NCBI RefSeq assembly: GCF_002803065.1
Contig: NZ_NNBL01000029.1
Location: 24,132-88,131 of the forward strand
DNA: 64,000 bases
From: Streptomyces sp. CB01635
Lineage (GTDB): Bacteria; Actinomycetota; Actinomycetes; Streptomycetales; Streptomycetaceae
Reading direction: 5' to 3'
In this document: in pieces, positions 18,187 to 27,303 of the stretch
Position numbering within the stretch: position 1 is the stretch's first letter
How the letters are laid out: every line of letters starts with the position of its first letter
The notes under the pieces: generated by a model
What the model saw: only the letters and a program-made list of their open reading frames with translations
Told to the model about the DNA's origin: nothing
Databases searched by the model: none
Position numbers and translations under genes: made by a program

Positions 18187-18858
18187 TCAACTCCCCTCGA
18201 ACCCGATCCCGTTCAGCACATCCGTCGCGTCCCGGTCGAGCAGCACCGCGGACGCGCAGCCCCACGGCAGGTCACCGCGCTCGGCGGACTCCACCAGACC
18301 CGCGACCGCGCGGCGGTGCCGGGCGAACGCGTAGTGCGAGACCCCGCGGCCGCGGTCCCGCTGGCCCGCGAGCGCCGTGTCCGCGTCGACGTCGAGCAGC
18401 ATCAGATGCAGGTCCGCGCCGCGCCGCCCGGCCTCCTTGGCCAGCCAGCGCCGCACCCAGCGTTGCGTACCGCAGTCGTGCAGGACGACGCTGCCCCCCG
18501 AGCGCAGGGCGCGCCGCAGCCCGGCGAAGTGCGCGAGCCGCACGAGCGGGCGGTACACGGCGTACGGGAGCAGCCGCGGCAGCCGGGCCGCCCAGCGGTC
18601 ACGCGTGTCCTGCGAGTCGATGCGCACGGCTCCCCCGGCACCGACCACGCGGCGCATCAGCGTGGACTTGCCACTGCCCGGGAGCCCCGAGACCACGATC
18701 AGGTCACCCCGCGCGAAGCCGAGGCGCCTCGGTGTGCGGCCGCCTCTGCCGCGCAGATCCCTGACGACCGGACCGCGCCCTGTCACCGACCCGGGGCGGG
18801 GCACAGCGCGCTGCCCGACCCCTGCCGCCGCGTACGCACCCGCCGCTGCCTTGTGCAC
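18187..18858 (-). CDS. P-loop kinase-like / AAA-type ATPase
   Basis: About 223 residues with a Walker A motif S-G-L-P-G-S-G-K-S-T near residue 60 and a D-S-Q-D-T-R-D-R-W segment after it, the arrangement of small P-loop kinases (zeta-toxin or chloramphenicol-phosphotransferase-like). L-D-V-D-A-D-T-A and the arginine-rich R-D-R-G-R-G-V-S-H-Y lid fit a kinase. The substrate is unknown. GTG at 18858 has the best ribosome site (GGGGAGGA); GTG 18885 or TTG 18903 would add 9 or 15 residues. It is divergent from the glycine riboswitch and gcvT. Confidence 0.7.
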   Translation of the reverse strand: MHKAAAGAYAAAGVGQRAVPRPGSVTGRGPVVRDLRGRGGRTPRRLGFARGDLIVVSGLPGSGKSTLMRRVVGAGGAVRIDSQDTRDRWAARLPRLLPYAVYRPLVRLAHFAGLRRALRSGGSVVLHDCGTQRWVRRWLAKEAGRRGADLHLMLLDVDADTALAGQRDRGRGVSHYAFARHRRAVAGLVESAERGDLPWGCASAVLLDRDATDVLNGIGFEGS

Positions 18859-19006
18859 CGTGATCGTCCTCCCCGTTCCGGTCACGCCACCCTTGCCCGC
18901 CAAGTGTAAAGAGACGGTAATGCCCTACAAGTGGTTTCCCCGTACGGTCGGCATGCAATGATGTGCGCGCCAAGAGCACGACCAACTGCATACCGGCCGC
19001 TTGAAT

Positions 19007-19209
19007 CCGCGCGGGAGAGCTCCCCGGACGCCTACGCGTCCCCGGGGGCGCCGAAGGAGCAAGTTCCTCCCTTGAATCTCTCAGGCCCCGTACCGCGCGG
19101 GCGAGGCATATCTGAAAAGCGGGCGGCCCTCGGCCGCTCCACCCAAGGTGCAAGCCGCGACCACCTGTACGTGTGGCGCCGGCGAACCTCTCAGGTTCCG
19201 ATGACAGAT
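19007..19209 (+). promoter_or_regulatory. tandem glycine riboswitch
   Basis: Two consecutive glycine aptamers precede gcvT. Aptamer I (19007-19100) is closed by CCGCGCGG paired with CCGCGCGG and contains GGGAGAGC, CCGAAGGAGCAA and GAATCTCTCAGGC. Aptamer II (about 19110-19209) contains the linker CTGAAAAGCGGGC, CACCCAAGGTGCAA, GAACCTCTCAGGT and the closing CCGATGACAGATGGGG. These conserved strings define the gcvT riboswitch class, which in other bacteria turns on glycine breakdown genes when glycine is abundant. Here it would control gcvT, gcvH, glyA and possibly sdaA. Confidence 0.95.
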
Positions 19210-19240
19210 GGGGAGGAAGACCATCGCCCTCGTCTGTCAT
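19201..19240 (+). terminator. likely riboswitch expression platform hairpin
   Basis: ATGACAGA at 19201-19208, which includes the closing strand of aptamer II, is an exact reverse complement of TCTGTCAT at 19233-19240. An inner GAGG/CCTC pair extends the stem. The hairpin and the aptamer II closing helix use the same bases and cannot coexist, so glycine binding would prevent the hairpin. This fits an ON switch by antitermination, although there is no U-tract. Confidence 0.6.
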
Positions 19241-19264
19241 GCCTGGGATCCTGGAGCACCACTC

Positions 19265-20404
19265 ATGAACAACGTCCCCCGTAAGACCGCCCTCGACGCC
19301 CTGCACCGCTCGCTGGGCGCGACGATGACCGACTTCGCGGGCTGGGACATGCCGCTGCGGTACGGCAGCGAGCGCGACGAGCACATCGCGGTCCGTACCA
19401 AGGCGGGCCTCTTCGACCTCTCGCACATGGGCGAGATCACCGTCACCGGGCCGCAGGCCGTCGATCTCCTCGACTACGCCCTCGTCGGCAACATGTCCAC
19501 GATCGGCCCAGGCCGCGCCCGCTACACCATGATCTGCCAGGAGGACGGCGGGATCGTCGACGACCTGATCGTCTACCGCCTGGGCGAGCAGGAGGCCGGT
19601 CTTCCTCACTACATGGTCGTCGCCAACGCCGGCAACGCGCAGATCGTCCTCGACGCGATCACCGAGCGCGCCGCCGGCTTCGACGCCGAGGTCCGCGACG
19701 ACCGCGACGCCTACGCGCTGATCGCCGTCCAGGGCCCCGAGTCCCCCGGCATCCTGAAGTCCCTCACGGACGCCGACCTGGACGGCCTCAAGTACTACGC
19801 GGGCCTGCCCGGCACCGTCGCCGGTGTGCCGGCCCTCATCGCCCGCACCGGCTACACCGGCGAGGACGGCTTCGAGCTGTTCGTCGCCCCGGAGCACGCC
19901 GAGAAGCTGTGGCAGGCGCTGACCGACGCGGGCGCGCCGGTCGGGCTCGTCCCCGCCGGCCTCTCCTGCCGCGACACGCTGCGCCTGGAGGCCGGCATGC
20001 CGCTGTACGGGCACGAGCTGACGACGGCGCTGACCCCCTTCGACGCCGGTCTCGGCCGCGTCGTGAAGTTCGAGAAGACGGGCAACGAGGGCCGCTTCGT
20101 GGGCCGCGAGGCGCTCGAGGCCGCCGCCGAGCGCGCCGAGACCGCGCCGCCGCGCAGGCTCGTCGGCCTGATCGCCGAGGGCCGCCGGGTGCCGCGCGCC
20201 GGGATGTCCGTGGTCGCCGACGGCCAGGTGATCGGCGAGGTCACCTCCGGCGCCCCCTCCCCCACGCTCGGCAGGCCGATCGCCATCGCCTACGTGGACG
20301 CGGCGCACGCCGCCCCCGGCACCGAGGGCGTGGGCGTGGACATCCGCGGCGCCCACGAGCCGTACGAGGTCGTGGCGCTGCCGTTCTACAAGCGCCAGAA
20401 GTAG
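19265..20404 (+). CDS. gcvT: glycine cleavage system T protein (aminomethyltransferase)
   Basis: GcvT transfers the methylene group of the H-protein-bound aminomethyl intermediate to tetrahydrofolate and releases ammonia. The 379-residue protein has the family blocks F-A-G-W-D-M-P-L-R-Y, R-T-K-A-G-L-F-D-L-S-H-M-G and R-T-G-Y-T-G-E-D-G-F-E. The ATG at 19265 has GGAG 8 bases upstream. It is the first gene after the glycine riboswitch and is followed by gcvH 92 bp later; the P protein gene is not in this window. Confidence 0.97.
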   Translation: MNNVPRKTALDALHRSLGATMTDFAGWDMPLRYGSERDEHIAVRTKAGLFDLSHMGEITVTGPQAVDLLDYALVGNMSTIGPGRARYTMICQEDGGIVDDLIVYRLGEQEAGLPHYMVVANAGNAQIVLDAITERAAGFDAEVRDDRDAYALIAVQGPESPGILKSLTDADLDGLKYYAGLPGTVAGVPALIARTGYTGEDGFELFVAPEHAEKLWQALTDAGAPVGLVPAGLSCRDTLRLEAGMPLYGHELTTALTPFDAGLGRVVKFEKTGNEGRFVGREALEAAAERAETAPPRRLVGLIAEGRRVPRAGMSVVADGQVIGEVTSGAPSPTLGRPIAIAYVDAAHAAPGTEGVGVDIRGAHEPYEVVALPFYKRQK

Positions 20405-20496
20405 CCCGACCAGTCCTCACGGGGGCCGCCGGAAGTAACCCAGCGCACACCCCTCTCGTTCCGCAGCACCCACCCGCGTACAGGAGAATTCAGATC

Positions 20497-20880
20497 ATGA
20501 GCAACCCCCAGCAGCTGCGCTACAGCAAGGAGCACGAGTGGCTGTCGGGCGCCGAGGACGGCGTCTCGACGGTCGGCATCACCGAGTTCGCGGCCAACGC
20601 GCTCGGCGATGTCGTCTACGCCCAGCTCCCCGAGGTCGGTGACACGGTGACCGCGGGCGAGACCTGCGGCGAGCTCGAGTCGACCAAGTCCGTCAGCGAC
20701 CTGTACTCCCCGGTCACCGGCGAGGTCGTCGAGGCGAACCAGGACGTCGTAGACGACCCGTCGCTGGTGAACTCCGCCCCGTTCGAGGGCGGCTGGCTGT
20801 TCAAGGTCCGCACCTCGGAAGAGCCGAAGGACCTGCTCTCCGCGGACGAGTACGACGCGTTCTCCGGCTCCGGCAACTAG
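20497..20880 (+). CDS. gcvH: glycine cleavage system H protein
   Basis: The 127-residue H protein carries the aminomethyl group on a lipoyl arm between the P, T and L proteins. The lipoylated lysine is in E-S-T-K-S-V-S (K64), and H-E-W near residue 13 is the usual start of the domain. AGGAGA precedes the ATG by 9 bases. glyA starts 13 bp after the stop, so the two are surely cotranscribed. Confidence 0.97.
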   Translation: MSNPQQLRYSKEHEWLSGAEDGVSTVGITEFAANALGDVVYAQLPEVGDTVTAGETCGELESTKSVSDLYSPVTGEVVEANQDVVDDPSLVNSAPFEGGWLFKVRTSEEPKDLLSADEYDAFSGSGN

Positions 20881-20893
20881 GGACACCACGACC

Positions 20894-22153
20894 ATGTCGC
20901 TCATGAACACCTCGCTGCACGAGCTCGACCCGGACGTCGCCGCCGCGGTCGACGCCGAGCTGCTCCGCCAGCAGTCCACCCTCGAGATGATCGCGTCGGA
21001 GAACTTCGCTCCGGTCGCCGTCATGGAGGCACAGGGCTCGGTCCTGACCAACAAGTACGCCGAGGGCTACCCCGGCCGGCGCTACTACGGCGGCTGCGAG
21101 CACGTCGACGTCACCGAGCAGATCGCCATCGACCGGGTCAAGGACCTCTTCGGTGCCGAGTACGCCAACGTCCAGCCCCACTCCGGCGCCTCCGCCAACC
21201 AGGCCGCCCTCTTCGCGCTCGCCAAGCCCGGCGACACGATCCTCGGCCTGGACCTCGCCCACGGCGGCCACCTCACCCACGGCATGCGCCTGAACTTCTC
21301 CGGCAAGCAGTTCGACGTGGTCGCCTACCACGTCGACGAGGCCGGTCTCGTGGACATGGCCGAGGTCGAGCGCCTCGCCAAGGAGCACCGCCCCAAGGTG
21401 ATCATCGCGGGCTGGTCCGCCTACCCGCGCCAGCTCGACTTCGCCGCGTTCCGCCGCATCGCGGACGAGACCGGCGCCTACCTGTGGGTCGACATGGCCC
21501 ACTTCGCCGGACTCGTCGCGGCCGGGCTGCACCCCAACCCGGTCGAGTACGCGGACGTGGTCACCTCCACCACGCACAAGACGCTCGGCGGGCCGCGCGG
21601 CGGGATCATCCTCGCGAAGAAGGACTTCGCGAAGAAGCTGAACTCGTCCGTCTTCCCCGGCTTCCAGGGCGGCCCCCTGGAGCACGTGATCGCCGCCAAG
21701 GCCGTCTCCTTCAAGGTCGCCGCGAGCGAGGACTTCAAGGAGCGCCAGCAGCGCACCATCGAGGGCGCCCAGATCCTTGCCGCCCGTCTGACCTCGGACG
21801 ACGCCCGCGCCACCGGCGTGAACGTGCTGTCCGGCGGCACCGACGTGCACCTGGTCCTGGTCGACCTGCGCGAGTCCGAGCTGGACGGCCAGCAGGCCGA
21901 GGACCGGCTCCACGAGGTCGGCATCACGGTCAACCGCAACGCCGTCCCGAACGACCCGCGTCCCCCGATGGTCACCTCGGGCCTGCGGATCGGCACCCCG
22001 GCCCTGGCCACCCGTGGCTTCCAGGCCGAGGACTTCACCGAGGTCGCCGACATCATCGCCGAGGCCCTCAAGCCGGAGTACGACGCGGTTTCCCTCAAGG
22101 CCCGCGTCACCGCTCTCGCCGACAAGTTCCCCCTGTACCCCGGCCTGAAGTAG
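20894..22153 (+). CDS. glyA: serine hydroxymethyltransferase
   Basis: GlyA converts glycine plus 5,10-methylene-tetrahydrofolate to serine, using the one-carbon units made by the glycine cleavage system next to it. The 419-residue protein has the PLP lysine in S-T-T-H-K-T-L-G-G-P (K229, the same position as in the E. coli enzyme) and the folate-site signature L-E-M-I-A-S-E-N-F near the start. The ATG at 20894 is used; an in-frame ATG at 20903 is also possible. A long hairpin follows before sdaA. Confidence 0.97.
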   Translation: MSLMNTSLHELDPDVAAAVDAELLRQQSTLEMIASENFAPVAVMEAQGSVLTNKYAEGYPGRRYYGGCEHVDVTEQIAIDRVKDLFGAEYANVQPHSGASANQAALFALAKPGDTILGLDLAHGGHLTHGMRLNFSGKQFDVVAYHVDEAGLVDMAEVERLAKEHRPKVIIAGWSAYPRQLDFAAFRRIADETGAYLWVDMAHFAGLVAAGLHPNPVEYADVVTSTTHKTLGGPRGGIILAKKDFAKKLNSSVFPGFQGGPLEHVIAAKAVSFKVAASEDFKERQQRTIEGAQILAARLTSDDARATGVNVLSGGTDVHLVLVDLRESELDGQQAEDRLHEVGITVNRNAVPNDPRPPMVTSGLRIGTPALATRGFQAEDFTEVADIIAEALKPEYDAVSLKARVTALADKFPLYPGLK

Positions 22154-22180
22154 TTTCGTACGCATTTGTACGTCTGAAAG

Positions 22181-22224
22181 TTCGGGGCACCGCGCACACT
22201 GGACAGTGAGAGCGGTGCCCCGAA
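22181..22224 (+). terminator. strong hairpin between glyA and sdaA
   Basis: A perfect 13-bp stem (TTCGGGGCACCGC with GCGGTGCCCCGAA) encloses an inner 5-bp hairpin CACTG/CAGTG. A smaller dyad CGTAC/GTACG lies just before it at 22157-22172. There is no U-tract, as is common in Streptomyces terminators. It would end or reduce transcription from the riboswitch before sdaA. Confidence 0.7.
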
Positions 22225-22305
22225 CCGTGCACCGCCCTCCGTATCGCCTTGCGCACCACCCCGGCGGACAACGGCGTCCGCCGAAACCCACCTAGGAGTT
22301 CCCCC

Positions 22306-23676
<1,371 letters not shown>

Positions 23677-23705
23677 CGATCAGCAGGGGCTGAGGGCGGC
23701 GGCAC

Positions 23706-24719
23706 TCACAGGGTCGCCGTCGTGCCCTCCCCCGCCCCGCTTCCCGCGAGCCACTGGTCCCAGCTCAGGTTGAACGCCGCGTAGCCGTTGTCGGCCGGAG
23801 CCTTGGCGCGCGGCGAGCCAGTGATCGTGACCGGGTCGCCCTGCTTGACCTGGCCGTAGAACCACTTGGCGTCGGACAGCGACAGATGGACGCAGCCGTG
23901 CGAGCCACGGGCCGAGCCGCTGCCCGGGTTCGGGTCACCGGTCGAGTAGTGGACGTACGTGCCGGACTGGGTGAGGTGGACGTCCCAGGGCAGCGTCAGG
24001 TCGTAGTAGTTGGCGCTGCCCTTGTCGCAGCTGATGCCGACGCTGCAGGAGGTCATGTGGACCTTCTCCTGCTTGTCGATGACGGCCATCGTGCCGTTCC
24101 AGGTGGGGTACTCGGCGCTGCCCGCGTTGATCGACAGCGTCCGCACGGCCTGGCCGTTCTTGGTGACCTTCATGGTGTGACCGGTGACGGAGACGTCGGC
24201 CCGGACGTCGTCGCCGACCGTGAAGGAGTGCGTGTAACCGTGCACCCCGTAGCGGCCGTTGCCGTTGCTGACGCCCTTCATGTCGGCGTCGACCTTCACC
24301 TTCGTACCGGAGGGCCAGTACGTCTTGGGGCGCCAGTCGGCGCGCTTGTCTCCGAACCAGTGCCAGGCGCCGGCCACCGGCTGCGACGTGCTGACCTTCA
24401 TGTGCTTCTCGACGGAGGCGCGCGCCTTGGCGGCCACGGGGTTGGTGAAGACCACCGAAATCGGCATCGCCACACCGACCTTGGCGTCGCTCAGCGGAGT
24501 GATCGTCTCCAGGAGCATCGGCGGACCCTTGGGCTTCGCCGGTGAGGGCTTGGCGCTCGCGCTCGGCTTCCTCGCCGCCTTCCCGTCGTTCCCGCCCGAT
24601 GCCTTGTCGTCACTGCCGCCGCCGCAGGCGCTCGCGCCCACCAGCACCGCGACCGTCACGAGCGCGATCCTTATTCCGTCCTTGCGCCGTCCCACGACCT
24701 GCTCCACTCTCCGATTCAC
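23706..24719 (-). CDS. lipoprotein L,D-transpeptidase (YkuD domain) 1
   Basis: L,D-transpeptidases make 3-3 crosslinks in peptidoglycan or attach proteins to it, outside the membrane. The 337-residue protein has a lipoprotein signal ending V-G-A-S-A-C-G-G, a Lys/Pro/Ser linker, an immunoglobulin-like domain and the YkuD catalytic domain with G-S-H-G-C-V-H-L-S. An extra Cys pair occurs in T-S-C-S-V-G-I-S-C-D. The C-terminal W-D-Q-W module is shared with the two L,D-transpeptidases at 38888-41521. The start is GTG at 24719. Confidence 0.92.
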   Translation of the reverse strand: MNRRVEQVVGRRKDGIRIALVTVAVLVGASACGGGSDDKASGGNDGKAARKPSASAKPSPAKPKGPPMLLETITPLSDAKVGVAMPISVVFTNPVAAKARASVEKHMKVSTSQPVAGAWHWFGDKRADWRPKTYWPSGTKVKVDADMKGVSNGNGRYGVHGYTHSFTVGDDVRADVSVTGHTMKVTKNGQAVRTLSINAGSAEYPTWNGTMAVIDKQEKVHMTSCSVGISCDKGSANYYDLTLPWDVHLTQSGTYVHYSTGDPNPGSGSARGSHGCVHLSLSDAKWFYGQVKQGDPVTITGSPRAKAPADNGYAAFNLSWDQWLAGSGAGEGTTATL

Positions 24720-24744
24720 CCCATGCCCCCCAACGGGCCCAACT

Positions 24745-24759
24745 CACTGTCAGACAGTG
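24745..24759. promoter_or_regulatory. perfect dyad CACTGT-CAG-ACAGTG in divergent promoter region
   Basis: This symmetric site lies 26 bp upstream of the L,D-transpeptidase start and in the 219-bp region shared with the divergent muramidase gene. It has the size and symmetry of a repressor operator. No regulator is assigned. Confidence 0.4.
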
Positions 24760-24938
24760 ACAGAGCTCCGGCAGTTGCAGGGACCCATGTAAAGCGTGTT
24801 CCAAGACTGCGGCCACCGAAACGTCCTGGCAGCGCCACCTGCACAGGCGGATCAACGTGCGGAAAGAGGTACCCCCACGGGATCGGATCGGGGACGATGG
24901 ATTCTCGACCTCGTCGCCCCACCGACCAGGAGGCCAGC

Positions 24939-25490
24939 ATGCTGCGTGGCATCGACGTCAGCTCGTACCAGTCCACGTTCGACACGGAAGGCCTGTCGTT
25001 CGTCTTCATCAAAGCCACGGAGGGGCGCTCGTACGTGAATCCACGGCTCACCGCCCAGACGAAGCTGGCCCGTGACGGCGGCTGCGTCGTCGGCTTCTAC
25101 CACTTCCTGTGGCCGGGCAACCTCACGGCGCAGGCCGAGTACTTCGTCAGCAAGGCCCCCGAGAAGGCGGGCGACGTGCTGGCCGTGGACTGGGAGACGA
25201 CCGGGGACGGCACCCGCGCGAGCAACTCGGAGAAGGACCGCTTCATCCGCGAGGTGAAGCGCCTGCGCCCCCATCACCGGGTGGTGCTCTACACGAACCG
25301 CGATTTCTGGCTGAATGTGGATACGACGTCCTACGCCGGTGACGGGCTCTGGATCGCCGACTACACGACGGCCGGCAAGCCGCGCATCAAGGCGGCCTGG
25401 AAGTTTCATCAGTACACGGACCGGCCGCTCGACAAGGACGTCGCGAATTTCACCAGCAAGAGCGCGCTGCGGGACTGGGCCACCCCGTGA
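24939..25490 (+). CDS. GH25 family muramidase-like protein without signal peptide
   Basis: The 183-residue protein has the glycoside hydrolase 25 fold: it opens L-R-G-I-D-V-S-S-Y-Q with the catalytic-site Asp, continues F-V-F-I-K-A-T-E-G and has the catalytic D-W-E in L-A-V-D-W-E-T-T. Family members cut the MurNAc-GlcNAc bond of peptidoglycan. AGGAGG lies 5 bases before the ATG at 24939, which fixes the start and leaves no room for an export signal; it may be released by lysis or another route. It is short for the family and lacks any cell-wall binding repeat. Confidence 0.87.
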   Translation: MLRGIDVSSYQSTFDTEGLSFVFIKATEGRSYVNPRLTAQTKLARDGGCVVGFYHFLWPGNLTAQAEYFVSKAPEKAGDVLAVDWETTGDGTRASNSEKDRFIREVKRLRPHHRVVLYTNRDFWLNVDTTSYAGDGLWIADYTTAGKPRIKAAWKFHQYTDRPLDKDVANFTSKSALRDWATP

Positions 25491-25511
25491 CGCGCCCCCG
25501 CACCCGGTGAC

Positions 25512-26171
25512 TCAGGCGCGCCACTCCGCCGTGCGTTCCGGGGACGCCTCGGCCAGGGCCTTGCGGACCGTGTCCGTGTCCGCCGCGAGGCCGTAGACGG
25601 GGGTGCCGGGCTGCTGGCGCCAGGACTCGTCGAGGCTGCCCGTGTCCACGGAGTCGAAGCCGATCCCGTCGAGCAGGCCGCGTACGACCGTCTTGGCCGC
25701 CTCGTCGTCGCCGGCGACGGGCAGGGCGATGCGCTCGGGGTCGCCCTTGGGGCGCGGCTTGTCGAGGAGTTCATGGGCGTAGGTGCCGTTGAAGACCTTG
25801 ACGACGGGGTGGCCGATCTGGAGCTCGGTCCAGCGGCTCTCGGGCATGCCCTCCTCGATGGCGGCGATACGGCCGTCGCGCTGCTGCGGGTAGTAGTTGC
25901 CGGTGTCGATGACGGTGACGCCTTCCGGCGCGTCGTCGAGGAGGTCGTCGGGCAGGCCGGGGACGGCCTTCATGGGGACGGTCACCACGACGACGTCGGC
26001 GCCGCGAGCGGCCTCTGCGACGGTCACCGGCGTGGCACCGGTCTCCTCGGCGAGGTCGCGCAGGGTCTCGGGGCCGCGCGAGTTGGCCACGGACACGTCG
26101 TGGCCGGCCGCGGTGAATCGGCGGGTGAGATTGCCACCGATGTTGCCGGCGCCGATGATGCCGATCTTCAT
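25512..26171 (-). CDS. NAD(P)-binding oxidoreductase, F420_oxidored family
   Basis: The 219-residue protein opens with the Rossmann motif I-G-I-I-G-A-G-N-I-G-G-N-L and continues with V-S-V-A-N-S-R-G-P, where the Arg suits NADP binding. H-P-V-V-K-V-F-N-G-T and G-D-D-E-A-A-K are typical of the NADPH:F420 reductase-like family, many of which are not true F420 enzymes. It is cytoplasmic. GGAAGGG precedes the ATG at 26171. Confidence 0.82.
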   Translation of the reverse strand: MKIGIIGAGNIGGNLTRRFTAAGHDVSVANSRGPETLRDLAEETGATPVTVAEAARGADVVVVTVPMKAVPGLPDDLLDDAPEGVTVIDTGNYYPQQRDGRIAAIEEGMPESRWTELQIGHPVVKVFNGTYAHELLDKPRPKGDPERIALPVAGDDEAAKTVVRGLLDGIGFDSVDTGSLDESWRQQPGTPVYGLAADTDTVRKALAEASPERTAEWRA

Positions 26172-26289
26172 GTCGAGCCCTTCCGGAGGAGCGTGCGGTA
26201 CGCGCGTGGTCACGTACCTCCTGGTCGGCTGCCAGGCTATGCGCGAGTGCCCTACGAACGGGTTCGCACACGCCCTGCGCGCACACCCC

Positions 26290-26991
26290 CTAGTCCGTGC
26301 GCGCCAGCTTCCCCCGCATCACGGCCAGTTCCTCCCGCGCCTCGCGTTCCGCGGCGTCCTCGTCGCCCGACGCGACGGCGTCCACGAGCGCGGTGTGCGC
26401 CGCGTCGCCGTGGCCGGCCTCGGCGGCGCGGACGTCGACGAGGTCGAGCAGGTCGATGAGGCCCTGGCGCAGGGCGGGCGCGAACTCGGCGAAGAGGTCG
26501 GTGAGTACGGGGTTGTGGGCGGCGGCCACGACCGCCGCGTGGAGCGCGATGTCGGCGTCCACGAACGCGGCGCCGCCCTCCTCCGCCGTCGCTCTGCGCG
26601 CGTCGAGGGCGGCGCGCATCGTCGTGACGTCCTCGGGGGTGCGGCGGCGTGCGGCGAGGCGTGCGGCCTGGACCTCCATCAGGACGCGGACCTCGTAGAC
26701 GTCGGCGACGGCCGCTGCGCGCAGCCGCGCGGGCCAGTCGTCGACGGGCCGGTCGGCGGTGACGAAGACACCGGCTCCCTGCCGGGCCCGGACGAGTCCG
26801 GCGCCGGCGAGGGCGCGCAGGGCCTCGCGGACGGTGGAGCGGCCGACGCCGAGTTCCTTGGCGAGGGTCGTCTCGCCGGGCAGCTTGGTGCCGACCGGCC
26901 AGTGCCCCGACGCGATCTGCTCTCGAAGCCGCTCGGCGGCCTGTTCGACCAGAGGGCTGGGACGGAGCGCGCCGAGCGCCACGGGAATCAC
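26290..26991 (-). CDS. GntR-family regulator, FadR subfamily
   Basis: The 233-residue protein has an N-terminal winged helix (about residues 12-75) with T-T-L-A-K-E-L-G-V-G-R-S-T-V-R-E-A-L-R-A-L and an all-helical FCD ligand domain with H-A-A-V-V-A-A-A-H-N-P-V-L. FCD regulators usually sense small organic acids or amino acid metabolites. GTG at 26991 with a purine-rich site upstream is chosen. The 13-bp tandem repeat lies directly upstream, and possible GntR-type dyads in the region shared with leuA make leuA or an unlinked pathway possible targets. Confidence 0.85.
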   Translation of the reverse strand: MIPVALGALRPSPLVEQAAERLREQIASGHWPVGTKLPGETTLAKELGVGRSTVREALRALAGAGLVRARQGAGVFVTADRPVDDWPARLRAAAVADVYEVRVLMEVQAARLAARRRTPEDVTTMRAALDARRATAEEGGAAFVDADIALHAAVVAAAHNPVLTDLFAEFAPALRQGLIDLLDLVDVRAAEAGHGDAAHTALVDAVASGDEDAAEREAREELAVMRGKLARTD

Positions 26992-27000
26992 CTTCTCTTC

Positions 27001-27065
27001 TTGAACACCGCTGTCGAACACGGCTGTTGAACACCGCTGTCGAACACCTCTGTTGAACACGGCTG
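27001..27065. repeat. five tandem copies of a 13-bp unit in the leader of the GntR gene
   Basis: The units follow T(T/C)GAACAC(C/G)(G/T)CTG without gaps at 27001, 27014, 27027, 27040 and 27053. The second base alternates T, C, T, C, T along the array. It lies 10 bp upstream of the regulator start codon. Because 13 is not a multiple of three the array cannot encode a repeating peptide. Confidence 0.9.
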
Positions 27066-27071
27066 CTCGTC

Positions 27072-27160
27072 TTGTCGTCCTGACCAGCGCGTGAACGCGG
27101 AGACTTTATCCCCCGGCCGACGCGACCTCCCCTTTCCGCAATCCACTTGTCTGAGGACCT
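27072..27160. promoter_or_regulatory. two GntR/FadR-type dyads between the regulator gene and leuA
   Basis: TTGTC-GTCCT-GACCA at 27072-27086 and TTGTC-TGAG-GACCT at 27147-27160 resemble the GTC/GAC symmetric sites used by FadR-subfamily regulators. The second overlaps the probable leuA promoter (TTGTCT at 27147, TAGCCT at 27171, 18 bp apart). Assignment to the adjacent regulator is inference. Confidence 0.3.
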
Positions 27161-27165
27161 GAGCT

Positions 27166-27231
27166 GTGACTAGCCTACTGCTCGTGATCTTCCGCGGTCT
27201 CCTTCTCCTCGGCTGCCGCGGCGGGGCCTGA
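27166..27231 (+). CDS. leucine-rich leader peptide of leuA (attenuator)
   Basis: A GTG at 27166, preceded by GAGG, opens a 21-codon frame ending in TGA at 27229-27231. Seven of the 21 residues are leucine, in runs of three (CTA, CTG, CTC) and four (CTC, CTT, CTC, CTC). If transcription starts from TTGTCT/TAGCCT the mRNA would begin near the GTG at 27184, giving a leaderless 15-residue version that keeps the run of four leucines. Either version would stall on leucine shortage and control the hairpins that follow. Confidence 0.72.
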   Translation: MTSLLLVIFRGLLLLGCRGGA

Positions 27232-27273
27232 CGCGACCGGCACCCCGCCGCGGGATGCCGTGCTGCCGGTCGT
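27216..27273 (+). terminator. interlocked hairpins of the leuA attenuator
   Basis: Stem A pairs 27216-27226 (CCGCGGCGGGG) with 27243-27253 (CCCCGCCGCGG), 11 perfect pairs, and its 5' arm overlaps the end of the leader peptide frame. Stem B pairs 27234-27242 (CGACCGGCA) with 27264-27272 (TGCCGGTCG), 9 perfect pairs. Each stem has one arm inside the loop of the other, so they form either a pseudoknot or two exclusive states. This is the expected logic of a translation-controlled switch. Confidence 0.65.
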
Positions 27274-27303
27274 CGTCCGACCGAGCCGAAGGACACGTCA
27301 CCC

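Noticed and set aside
27001..27065. CRISPR-like array
   Set aside because: The units are only 13 bp, contiguous without spacers and not accompanied by cas genes; it is a simple tandem repeat.
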